In this document: positions 27,054-34,658 of the stretch, piece by piece
Position numbering within the stretch: the first letter of the stretch is position 1
Layout: every line of letters starts with the position of its first letter
DNA from: Falsiroseomonas sp050563525
Lineage (GTDB): Bacteria > Pseudomonadota > Alphaproteobacteria > Acetobacterales > Acetobacteraceae
DNA length: 64,000 bases
Assembly: GCF_050563525.1 (NCBI RefSeq)
Contig: NZ_JBNXUN010000002.1
Location: forward strand, 434,001 to 498,000
Direction of reading: 5' to 3'
Program-made: the position numbers and the translations under genes
The notes under the pieces: generated by a model
What the model was told of the DNA's origin: nothing
The model's database searches: none
What the model saw: only the letters and a program-made list of their open reading frames with translations

Positions 27054-28021
27054 ACCACGCCATCCGCATCCACGAATATGGCGGCCCCGAGAAGATGGTG
27101 TGGGAGGAAATCCCGCTGCCATCTCCGAAGCCAGGCGAGGCCTTGGTCCGCCACCAGGCCGTCGGCCTGAACTACATCGACGTCTACTTCCGCACCGGCC
27201 TCTACAAGGCGCCCTCACTGCCCGCGACCATCGGGATGGAAGCCGCGGGCGTGGTAGAGGCCGTGGGCGAGGGCGTCACCCACGTAGCGCCCGGTGACCG
27301 CGTCGCATACGCCACCGCCCCGATCGGCGCCTATGCCGAGGCCCGCGCCATCAAGGCGGACCGCCTGGTGAAGGTGCCGGATGCGATCGCCCCGGAACAG
27401 GCGGCCGCCATGATGCTGCAGGGCATGACGGCCGGCTTCCTGCTGACCCGCACCTACAAGGTCCAGCCCGGCCAGACGATCCTGGTCCACGCCGCGGCCG
27501 GCGGCGTCGGCCTGATCATGACGCAGTGGGCCAAGCACCTCGGCTGCACCGTCATCGGCTGCGTCAGCACGGAGGAAAAGGCGGCGCTGGCCAAAGCCCA
27601 TGGCGCCGACCACACCGTCATCGGCCTGGAGTCCCTCCCCGCCCGGGTGAAGGAGATCACGGGCGGTGCCATGCTGCCCGTGGTCTATGACAGCGTTGGC
27701 CGCGACAGCTTCACGACGTCACTCGATTGCCTGGCGCCCTACGGGATGATGGTGTCCTACGGCAACGCCTCCGGCCCGGTCACCACTGATATCGGCATTC
27801 TCGCCGCCAAGGGGTCGCTGTACCTGACGCGCCCGACACTCGCGACCTACACCGCCAAGCGTGAAGATCTGGAAGCGCATGCCGCGGCGCTGTTCGACGT
27901 GGTTGCCAAGGGCGCCGTGAAGATCCGCGTCAACCAGAGCTTTGCGCTGAAGGACGCGGCCGAGGCGCATACGGCCCTCGAAGCCCGCAAGACCACCGGC
28001 AGCACGGTGCTGATCCCCTGA
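27050..28021 (+). CDS. NADPH:quinone oxidoreductase (zeta-crystallin type, MDR family)
   Basis: Reduces quinones with NADPH. The 323-residue zinc-free medium-chain dehydrogenase has GLNYIDVYFRTGLY, the IGMEAAGVVEAVGEG motif, and the NADPH-binding AAAGGVGLIMTQWAK near residue 150. These are the signature residues of QorA-type enzymes. It overlaps ogt by four bases, so the two are coupled; both could serve in chemical-stress defence, but that is inference. A GC-rich hairpin follows the stop. Confidence 0.92.
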   Translation: MNHAIRIHEYGGPEKMVWEEIPLPSPKPGEALVRHQAVGLNYIDVYFRTGLYKAPSLPATIGMEAAGVVEAVGEGVTHVAPGDRVAYATAPIGAYAEARAIKADRLVKVPDAIAPEQAAAMMLQGMTAGFLLTRTYKVQPGQTILVHAAAGGVGLIMTQWAKHLGCTVIGCVSTEEKAALAKAHGADHTVIGLESLPARVKEITGGAMLPVVYDSVGRDSFTTSLDCLAPYGMMVSYGNASGPVTTDIGILAAKGSLYLTRPTLATYTAKREDLEAHAAALFDVVAKGAVKIRVNQSFALKDAAEAHTALEARKTTGSTVLIP

Positions 28022-28030
28022 GGTCACGCT

Positions 28031-28055
28031 GCGGCACCGGGACCCCCGGCGCCGC
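28031..28055. terminator. Hairpin between convergent genes, possible bidirectional terminator
   Basis: GCGGCACCGGG (28031-28041) pairs with CCCGGCGCCGC (28045-28055) over 11 positions with one A-C mismatch and a 3-base loop. It fills the 37-base gap between the convergent quinone reductase and GNAT genes. There is no T tract, so termination is only probable. Confidence 0.4.
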
Positions 28056-28058
28056 ATC

Positions 28059-28802
28059 CTACCGCGACATCAGGTAGCGGTAGCGGTACAGCTCGGTCAT
28101 CCCCAGCCGCGCATTCATCGCCAGCGAGGCCAGGTTCGTGCAGGACACCTGGGCATAGGCCCAGCGAGCACCCTGGCTCGCCGCCCAGGCCCCGGCTGCG
28201 GCCATCACCCGCTGGCCCAGGCCACGCCGGCGGAACTCGGGCCGCACCGCCAGGTCGAACAATCCAGCCAGTTCGCCATCCGCCGTGACGAAGGCGCTTG
28301 CGGCTGGCACCCCGTCCTCATGCAGCAGGACCCAGGCGGCCGGCACGCCCAGGAACCCGGCCATTCCCGCCTTCTCGGCCCGCCGCGCCTCGGATTGATG
28401 CTCCGCGGTCGCCACCACTGCCAGCCAGCGTTGTTCCGGCCCCGCCAGCATTTCGGCCGCGGGATCCGGTCGCGCGAAGCCGGACAGCCGCCCGCAGATC
28501 ACTTGGCTCTCGTCCCGCCCCGTGTAGCCCCTTGCCGCAAGCAGCGCCTCCAGCCCCTCCGGGTCCAGGACGGTGGAACGAAAACGGCAGGGCTGGCCGG
28601 CCCGGGCGTAGAAGGCCTCGATCCGGTCCACCCGCCGCGGCAGGTCCGGGTCCGGTCGCGGGTCCAGCCCGCAGGCGGCGTTGGCGCGCCCGGTCCCGCC
28701 CAGGAACCGCCGCACCACGAAGCCGCCTTCGAAGGCCAGCACCGGTGCCGGCACCGCGGTCAGCGTGGCGCGCTCCACCGCCAGGATTTCAGGGCGCGCC
28801 AT
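28059..28802 (-). CDS. GNAT family N-acetyltransferase
   Basis: A 247-residue protein whose C-terminal half is a GNAT domain: LAGLFDLAVRPEFRRRGLGQ, here cited by its core VRPEFRRRGLGQRV, is the acetyl-CoA-binding motif A, followed by NLASLAMNARLGM. The N-terminal half (AFYARAGQPCRFRSTVLDP) resembles the duplicated, non-catalytic GNAT half seen in longer family members. Substrate unknown. The ATG at 28802 has GAGG upstream and lies 2 bases after the stop of the HD-domain gene, so both are probably co-transcribed. Confidence 0.85.
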   Translation of the reverse strand: MARPEILAVERATLTAVPAPVLAFEGGFVVRRFLGGTGRANAACGLDPRPDPDLPRRVDRIEAFYARAGQPCRFRSTVLDPEGLEALLAARGYTGRDESQVICGRLSGFARPDPAAEMLAGPEQRWLAVVATAEHQSEARRAEKAGMAGFLGVPAAWVLLHEDGVPAASAFVTADGELAGLFDLAVRPEFRRRGLGQRVMAAAGAWAASQGARWAYAQVSCTNLASLAMNARLGMTELYRYRYLMSR

Positions 28803-28804
28803 GC

Positions 28805-29374
28805 TCACGCCTCGGCCGCCAGCCGGGCCATCGCCTCGCGGTAGGTCACCTCGAACAACGCATCCAGCGCCGGGTTGGCGCCCTTCAAGCCGGCCGCCAC
28901 GCGCCCGGCCCAGCCGACATACTCCACCCGCCGCGCATGATCCCAACCAGCCGGCGGACTGGCCGAGATGGCGCGCAGGTTCGAAATCTTGTCGGCCAGC
29001 TTGAGCATCTTCGCGCCCGCCGTCTTGCCTTGCGCATGCCGCACCTGAATTGCCTTGCGCGCCTCCTTCGGCAGCGACTTGTCGTCCGTCGCCTCCGCCA
29101 CCAGCCCGGCGACGGCCTCGCCGAACTCGGCAACCAGCCGCTGATGCGTGATCGGCTCCGGGTCGGCGTCGCTATCCTCGACCGTATCGTGCAGCAGCGC
29201 GGCCAGGATCGCATCCTCCGGCGCACCATGCGCCGCCAGGATCTCGGCCACCTCCAGCACGTGGTTCACATAGGGCTCAGCGGCGGAGCCCTTGCGGCGG
29301 TGCCCGGCATGCACCCGGGCAGCGAACAGCGCCGCCCGCATCAGCCGGGCGCAGGGGGAGGTCTCGGTATTCAT
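28805..29374 (-). CDS. HD-domain phosphohydrolase, SpoT/MESH1-like small alarmone hydrolase type
   Basis: A 189-residue single-domain HD protein. Motifs match the hydrolase half of RelA/SpoT proteins: HAGHRRKG near residue 22, PYVNHVLEVA, the catalytic HDTVED at residues 62-67, and KMLKLADKISNL near 122. Small alarmone hydrolases of this kind degrade (p)ppGpp; the same fold also occurs in other phosphohydrolases, so the substrate is inferred. There is no synthetase domain or TGS/ACT tail. It sits between rho and a GNAT gene, all on the minus strand. Confidence 0.85.
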   Translation of the reverse strand: MNTETSPCARLMRAALFAARVHAGHRRKGSAAEPYVNHVLEVAEILAAHGAPEDAILAALLHDTVEDSDADPEPITHQRLVAEFGEAVAGLVAEATDDKSLPKEARKAIQVRHAQGKTAGAKMLKLADKISNLRAISASPPAGWDHARRVEYVGWAGRVAAGLKGANPALDALFEVTYREAMARLAAEA

Positions 29375-29494
29375 GGCAACGTCCGGATCGGGGGGCGGGG
29401 CAGGGTGCGCCCGGGCCGTCCGATCCAGCGGGATCCAGCCGGCCGGCGCGAGGGCCGGCGGCGCGGGGGCGCATGGCCACCCGCGCCGTGGCGA

Positions 29495-30769
29495 TCAGGT
29501 ATTCATGGCGTCGAAGAAGTCCTGGTTGGTCTTGCTGTACTTCAGCTTATCCAGCAGGAACTCCATGGAATCCTGGGTACCCATTGGGTTCAGGATGCGC
29601 CGCAGGACCCACATCTTGGACAGCGTGGCGCGGTCTACCAGCAGTTCTTCCTTGCGGGTGCCGGACTTGGTGATGTCGATCGCGGGGAAGGTGCGCTTGT
29701 CGGACAGCTTGCGGTCGAGGATGAGCTCAGAGTTACCAGTGCCCTTGAACTCCTCGAAGATCACCTCGTCCATGCGGCTGCCGGTGTCGATCAGCGCGGT
29801 GGCGATGATGGTCAGGCTGCCGCCTTCCTCAATGTTGCGCGCCGCGCCGAAGAAGCGCTTCGGGCGCTGCAGGGCGTTGGCGTCCACACCACCGGTCAGC
29901 ACCTTGCCCGAGGACGGCACCACCGAATTGTAGGCGCGGCCGAGGCGGGTGATGCTGTCCAGCAGGATCACGACGTCGCGCTTGTGCTCGACCAGGCGCT
30001 TCGCCTTCTCCAGCACCATTTCCGTGACCTGCACGTGGCGCGTCGCCGGCTCGTCGAAGGTGGAGGCGACCACCTCGCCGCGCACGGTGCGGGCCATGTC
30101 GGTGACTTCCTCCGGCCGCTCGTCGATCAGCAGGACGATGAGGAAGACGTCGGGGTGGTTCGCCGTGATCGACTTGGCGATGTTCTGCAGCATCACCGTC
30201 TTGCCGGTGCGCGGCGGCGCCACGACCAGGGCGCGCTGGCCCATGCCGATCGGGGCCACCAGGTCGATGATGCGGTGCGTGTAGTCCTTCGTCGGACCCT
30301 TCGCCACCGCCTCGGCGTCCGGGTTTTCCATCTTCAGCCGCCGGGTCGGGTACAGCGGCGTCAGGTTGTCGAAGTTGATCCGGTGGCGGAGCGCCTCCGG
30401 CGGCTCGAAGTTGATGGTGTCGACCTTGAGCAGGGCGAAGTAGCGTTCGCCATCCTTCGGCGCGCGGATCTGGCCTTCGACCGTATCGCCGGTGCGCAGG
30501 CCGAAGCGCCTCACCTGGGCCGGGGAGACGTAGATGTCGTCCGGCCCCGGCAGGTAGTTGGCCTGCGGGCTGCGCAGGAAGCCGAAGCCGTCCGGCAGGA
30601 TTTCGAGGGTGCCGTCGCCGTAGATCGCCTGCTCGTTCTCCGCCAGCGTCTTCAGGATGGCGAACATGATGTCCTGCTTGCGCAGCGACGACGCGTTTTC
30701 CACCTGCAGCGACTCTGCGAAGGCGAGGAGGTCGGCCGGGGCTTTGGCCTTGAGTTCGGATAGATGCAT
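29495..30769 (-). CDS. rho: Transcription termination factor Rho
   Basis: Hexameric RNA helicase that ends transcripts. The 424-residue protein has the N-terminal HLSELKAKAPADLLAFAE fold, the RNA-binding OB segment GFGFLRSPQANYLPGPDDIYVS (cited in parts: GFGFLRS, YLPGPDDIYVS), the Walker A motif PPRTGKT near residues 184-191, the RHVQVTEMV Q-loop region and the LDSITRLGRAYN Walker B and R-loop. ATG 30769 matches the usual Rho N-terminus; an in-frame ATG at 30835 would add 22 unconserved residues. Confidence 0.96.
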   Translation of the reverse strand: MHLSELKAKAPADLLAFAESLQVENASSLRKQDIMFAILKTLAENEQAIYGDGTLEILPDGFGFLRSPQANYLPGPDDIYVSPAQVRRFGLRTGDTVEGQIRAPKDGERYFALLKVDTINFEPPEALRHRINFDNLTPLYPTRRLKMENPDAEAVAKGPTKDYTHRIIDLVAPIGMGQRALVVAPPRTGKTVMLQNIAKSITANHPDVFLIVLLIDERPEEVTDMARTVRGEVVASTFDEPATRHVQVTEMVLEKAKRLVEHKRDVVILLDSITRLGRAYNSVVPSSGKVLTGGVDANALQRPKRFFGAARNIEEGGSLTIIATALIDTGSRMDEVIFEEFKGTGNSELILDRKLSDKRTFPAIDITKSGTRKEELLVDRATLSKMWVLRRILNPMGTQDSMEFLLDKLKYSKTNQDFFDAMNT

Positions 30770-31075
30770 GTGCGGACGCGTCCGTCGTGCGCGAGGAAGG
30801 GGATCAGGCGGACCTGGAGTCTCGGTCTCGGCCATGGAAGCTGCCGCAAACGTGGCAACCGGGCCCGATGGCCTGTCCCGCGCCGCGATCCCGTTGCACG
30901 GGCTGGGTTGCAGCGACCAGGAGAACTGAGGGAGGATTTTCGACCATGCCGCAGGACGCGACACTAGGCCATCTGTCGAAACGACCGCTCAACCTTATGG
31001 TCCGGCGCCAGTTCCGTCAATCGTCATATGGCCACTGCCTGCCGGCTTTCCAAGTCAATGCCGCGGAGGCTCGGG
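30770..31075. other. Intergenic region upstream of rho
   Basis: This 306-base gap separates rho from hemJ (both minus strand). Apart from a candidate promoter at 30992-31020 I see no convincing gene, repeat, DnaA-box cluster or strong terminator in it. The long leader it implies for rho would fit attenuation of rho by its own product, a known form of Rho autoregulation, but no specific element is visible. Confidence 0.5.
30992..31020 (-). promoter_or_regulatory. Candidate rho promoter
   Basis: On the minus strand TTGACG (31020-31015) and TAAGGT (30997-30992) are 17 bases apart. The -35 hexamer matches consensus at five of six positions, the -10 only at three. It would give a leader of about 215 bases before the rho ATG. 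Confidence 0.35.
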
Positions 31076-31528
31076 TCAGAACGGCTTCACGATCACCATG
31101 ACGACGATCACGATCATCAGCAGGGTCGGCACCTCGTTCAGCCAGCGCCACGCCTTCTCCGTCCGCGGCCGCCCATCCGCCTCGAACCGCTTGCGGGCGG
31201 CGCCCAGCATGCCGTGGAAGCCGCTCATCACCAGCACCGCAGTCAGCTTCAGGTGCCACCAGCCGGCCGCCCAGTCCACCGCGCCTGGCGTCAGCACCAG
31301 CAGGATGCCGAACAGCCAGGTGGCGATCATCGCCGGGTTCATGATGGCCTTCAGCAGCCGCCGTTCCATCACCTTGAACAGCTCGGACCGCGCATCCGCG
31401 ACCGGCACCTGCATGTGGTAGATGAACAGCCGCGGCAGATAGAACAGCCCTGCCATCCAGGCGATCACCGAGATCAGGTGCAGCGACTTGGTCCACAGGT
31501 AGAAAGGCGCCAGGAACTCCACCGTCAC
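31076..31528 (-). CDS. hemJ: Protoporphyrinogen IX oxidase HemJ
   Basis: Membrane enzyme that oxidises protoporphyrinogen IX to protoporphyrin IX, the substrate of ferrochelatase encoded two genes upstream. The 150-residue protein has four predicted membrane helices and the conserved residues of the family: LYLWTKSLHLISVIAWMAGL (here FYLWTKSLHLISVIAWMAG) with the histidine that binds heme, YLPRLFIYH, and WWHLKLTAVL with a lysine. The start is GTG 31528, with GGAGG seven bases upstream, overlapping the HAD gene (GTGA). Confidence 0.9.
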   Translation of the reverse strand: MTVEFLAPFYLWTKSLHLISVIAWMAGLFYLPRLFIYHMQVPVADARSELFKVMERRLLKAIMNPAMIATWLFGILLVLTPGAVDWAAGWWHLKLTAVLVMSGFHGMLGAARKRFEADGRPRTEKAWRWLNEVPTLLMIVIVVMVIVKPF

Positions 31529-32205
31529 GCCGCCACCTCCGCCAGGCCGAGCAGCCCCGGCAGGTCCCGCATGTCGTGGAACGGCTCCGCGCCCACCGCC
31601 GCCAGCGTCGCAGGGTTGCTCGCATGGGCGAAGCCCAGCACCCGGCACCCTGCCGCCACGCCGGCCCTGCTGCCGGTGACGCTGTCCTCCACCACCACGC
31701 AACGCGCCGGATCGGCACCGCAGGACGCCGCGGCGGCGCGATACATGTCGGGCGCCGGCTTCGGCGCCGCGACATCGTCATAGGAGAAGGTCCGGCCACG
31801 GAACAGCTCGGTCAGCCCGAGGCCCTGCAACTTCGTGGTCAGTTCGAGGCGGGAGGAATTGCTCGCCACCGCCACCGGGATGCCCGCCGCGACGATCGCC
31901 CGTACGGCGTCCAGCGCGCCGGGCACCGGCACCACCTGCTCATGCAGGGCGCGCAGCACGCGGGCGATGACGCCCTCCACGAAATCCGACGGCACGCTGC
32001 CCGTCCCGAGCCGCGCCTCGACCAGCGGCACGATGTTGCGCCAGGACAGGCCGATGAAGCGGCGTTCCGCCTCCGCCGCGTCCATGGACCAGCCAAGGGC
32101 GGAAACTTCCTCCGCGATGATCCGGTTGTGCAGCGCCTCGCTGTCCGCCAGCACCCCGTCGCAGTCGAACAGCACGGCCTGGGGCCGGAGCATCACCGGC
32201 TTCAC
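31525..32205 (-). CDS. HAD family hydrolase, beta-phosphoglucomutase/phosphatase-like
   Basis: A 226-residue HAD phosphatase of subclass IA. Motif I is FDCDGVLADS with nucleophile Asp14, motif II is VASNSS, and motif III/IV are AAPKPAPDMY and VVVEDSVTGSRAGVAAG. This set resembles phosphoglucomutase-like and phosphoglycolate-phosphatase-like enzymes; the substrate is not clear. GTG 32205 is chosen because AAGGAG lies five bases upstream and it overlaps hemH (GTGA). It is wedged between hemH and hemJ, which suggests co-expression with heme synthesis. Confidence 0.87.
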   Translation of the reverse strand: MKPVMLRPQAVLFDCDGVLADSEALHNRIIAEEVSALGWSMDAAEAERRFIGLSWRNIVPLVEARLGTGSVPSDFVEGVIARVLRALHEQVVPVPGALDAVRAIVAAGIPVAVASNSSRLELTTKLQGLGLTELFRGRTFSYDDVAAPKPAPDMYRAAAASCGADPARCVVVEDSVTGSRAGVAAGCRVLGFAHASNPATLAAVGAEPFHDMRDLPGLLGLAEVAA

Positions 32206-33341
32206 GCGGGCTCCTTGACGCGCGCGCCGGCATTCGCCTCGCGCAGGATGACGTGGGAGCAGTTGCCGAACTGCTGCGGGCATTGCCGCGGCCCGGCGAA
32301 GGAGCACAGATGCCGCCCCGTGCCGCGCGCATGCCGCACCAGCCCGGCCAGGGCGGCGATGAAGCCTGGGTCGGAATTCTGCGCCGGTGCCCTGAAATAG
32401 CCGGGCACGCCGAGCTTCTCGGCTTCCTCCCGGTATTCGACGTCGAGCTCCACCAGCGTCTCCGAATGCTCCGACGTGAAGGCGATCGGCACCACCAGCA
32501 CCGCCACCTTGTCGTGCCCGGCCCGCTCCAGCTCATCCTCGGTGGAGGGGCTGATCCATTTCTGCGGCGTGACGCGGGACTGGTAGCAGACCACGTGGTC
32601 GAGCCCCGGCAGGTCCAGCCGCTCCACCACGCGCGCCACCGTCTGCTCGACCTGCCACTGGTAGGGATCGCCGGCCTTGACGATGGTCTCCGGCAGGCCG
32701 TGTGCGCTGAACAGGATGCGCAGCGGCACGGCAGGGTCGAGTTCCGCCCGCGCCTTGTCCCAGGCGCCCCGCACCTGCGCCGCGGTGGCGGCGGAGAAAT
32801 CCGGGAAGGAGTGGAAGCAGCACAGCGTCGTGGTCGGCGCGCGCAGCCCGACCCGCTTCGCCGCCTTGTCCCAGGCCAGCGCGCTGCTGCCCGTGGTGGT
32901 GGTGGAGAATTGCGGATACAGCGGCAGCAGCAGCACCTCGTCGGGGCCCCAGGCCTTCACCGCGGCCGCGGTCTCCTCGCTCATCGGGTGCCAGTAGCGC
33001 ATGGCGGTGAAGCATTTCGCCTCCACCTCGCCCTCCGCGTTCAGTACCGCCTCCAGCGCCTCGCCCTGGGCGATGGTGAGCTCCAGCAGCGGCGACTTGC
33101 CGCCGAGGATCGCGTAGTTCTCCGTCGCCGGCTTGGTCCGTCGCCAGGCGATCAGCCGGCCGAGCCAGGGACGCACGAAGCCGGGCACCCGCAGGATCGC
33201 CGGGTCGGTGAACAGGTTGACGAGGAAAGGGCGGATGCTCTCCGGCGCGTCCGGCCCGCCCAGGTTGAGCAGCACGACCGCAAGCCGCTTTCGGCTCGGG
33301 GCGGCGCGGGCGGCGGGCGGGGTTCGAGCTTCAAGGTCCAT
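32202..33341 (-). CDS. hemH: Ferrochelatase
   Basis: Inserts Fe(II) into protoporphyrin IX, the last step of protoheme synthesis. The 379-residue protein has VVLLNLGGPD at the N-terminus, the catalytic LFSAHGLPE histidine, and the TSEHSETLVELD segment with the conserved glutamate. The C-terminal extension contains three cysteines (HLCSFAGPRQCPQQFGNC) that could take part in a [2Fe-2S] cluster, as known for ferrochelatases of some alphaproteobacteria. ATG 33341 is preceded by an in-frame GTG. It heads the hemH-HAD-hemJ operon. Confidence 0.95.
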   Translation of the reverse strand: MDLEARTPPAARAAPSRKRLAVVLLNLGGPDAPESIRPFLVNLFTDPAILRVPGFVRPWLGRLIAWRRTKPATENYAILGGKSPLLELTIAQGEALEAVLNAEGEVEAKCFTAMRYWHPMSEETAAAVKAWGPDEVLLLPLYPQFSTTTTGSSALAWDKAAKRVGLRAPTTTLCCFHSFPDFSAATAAQVRGAWDKARAELDPAVPLRILFSAHGLPETIVKAGDPYQWQVEQTVARVVERLDLPGLDHVVCYQSRVTPQKWISPSTEDELERAGHDKVAVLVVPIAFTSEHSETLVELDVEYREEAEKLGVPGYFRAPAQNSDPGFIAALAGLVRHARGTGRHLCSFAGPRQCPQQFGNCSHVILREANAGARVKEPA

Positions 33342-33416
33342 CACCGACCCGACATGCCACGTCGCGGCCCGGGGTCAAGGGCGGGCGGGACGCCGGGACG
33401 CGATTCATCTGCCGAG

Positions 33417-34568
33417 TCATCCCGTGGCGGCACGCCCGGCGCCGGTGCCGCGTGCCGCCACCTGGCCCTGCAGCCGCGCCAGCTCCTCGGCCAGCGGGCG
33501 GAACACCTGCCGGCGGCCATGCAGAGGCGTCAGCTCGAACAGCCCGTTCTCGCAGTAGCGGTCCTCATCCCAGCCGAAGTGGGAGATCACCGGGTACAGG
33601 CAAACCCCCTCGACCTGGACGCCGAGCTGGGACGCCGCCAAGGCTTCCTCCGTCACGTAGCGCAGCCAGGTGGGGCGCGGCGCGCCCTCGATGCTGGTCT
33701 CGGCCACGAAGATGCGGCGCGGGGCATAGCGCGCGGCGGTCTCGGCCAGCAATTCGCGGAACGGGCGGTAGCGAGCGGAATCGAAGACGCTCAGCGGCTC
33801 GGCGTGGTTCAGCCACTGGTTGTTCCAGTAGTAGTTCACGCCGACCACATCCAGCAGGTCCTCCGCCCCGCCGAGCTCCGGCGCCTCCCGCCCCGCCAGC
33901 ATGTCCCAGGCCTGCCACTGGCTGGCATTGTGGGCCCGCACCTCCGCGGCCTCGCCAGGGTGGCGCGGGACGATGTTGATCACCGGGTCGATCGCCGCGA
34001 AGCGCGCCCCCGGCGCCACCTCCCGCACCGCCCGCGTCGCCGCCGCCGCCGCGCGGATCAGGTTGCGCTTGAGGTCCATGCCCCGACCGGTCGCGTGCGG
34101 CGAGGATCGCGCCATGTCGCCGCCCGAAAATGCAATGAAGGACATCTCGTTGATTGGGCAGGCGAAGGGCGCTCGCCCGGTTTCCTCCACATGCAGCCGG
34201 GCGAAGGCAGCGGAGAAGCGGGCGAAGCGGTCGACGAAGGCAGGCGAAAACACGTCCAGATCATCCGGCCAGCCATAATGGCACAGATCCCACATCACCT
34301 GCGTCCGCGTCGCCTCCGCAGCGCGCAGCATCGGCAGCAGCGAGTTCCAATCGTAGCGGCCCGGGGAGGTCTCGATCAGGTGCCAGCGCAGCCCGTCGCG
34401 CGCCGTGCGGATGCCGTGTTCGGCGAGCTGGCAGTAATCCTCCAGCGCCAGCAGGTCGTGCCGGGTGGAGGCGATCATGTCGAGGCGCCGGCGCGACATG
34501 TTGCGATGCGTCGAGCACTCGAAGCCGGCCAGGAAGAAGGACTGGAACAGGGGGTCGGGGGGGGTCAC
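33417..34568 (-). CDS. Glycoside-hydrolase-like protein (clan A TIM barrel, beta-glucosidase-like)
   Basis: A 383-residue cytoplasmic protein without a signal peptide. It begins FLAGFECSTHRN, and shows barrel-strand motifs of clan GH-A: RDGLRWHLIETSPGRYDW, VMWDLCHYGWPDDLD, a probable acid/base glutamate in CPINEMSF, DVVGVNYYWNNQW, and a probable nucleophile in IFVAETSIEG. This spacing is that of retaining glycosidases related to GH1/GH5, though the acid/base motif is NEM rather than NEP. Substrate and cellular role are unknown. It stands alone between hemH and a histidine kinase. Confidence 0.75.
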   Translation of the reverse strand: MTPPDPLFQSFFLAGFECSTHRNMSRRRLDMIASTRHDLLALEDYCQLAEHGIRTARDGLRWHLIETSPGRYDWNSLLPMLRAAEATRTQVMWDLCHYGWPDDLDVFSPAFVDRFARFSAAFARLHVEETGRAPFACPINEMSFIAFSGGDMARSSPHATGRGMDLKRNLIRAAAAATRAVREVAPGARFAAIDPVINIVPRHPGEAAEVRAHNASQWQAWDMLAGREAPELGGAEDLLDVVGVNYYWNNQWLNHAEPLSVFDSARYRPFRELLAETAARYAPRRIFVAETSIEGAPRPTWLRYVTEEALAASQLGVQVEGVCLYPVISHFGWDEDRYCENGLFELTPLHGRRQVFRPLAEELARLQGQVAARGTGAGRAATG

Positions 34569-34658
34569 GCGGAACTCCGTAGTGCAGCGGGATGCTCAGC
34601 CAACGCCGGAGGCCGGCTTTCGTCGCGCCAAAGCGCGAAATTCAACCGCGCGCCGGCC

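Noticed and set aside
29438..29459. GCCGGCC...GGCCGGC inverted repeat after rho
   Set aside because: A 7-bp GC stem with an 8-base loop and no T tract on either strand; such palindromes arise by chance in this composition.
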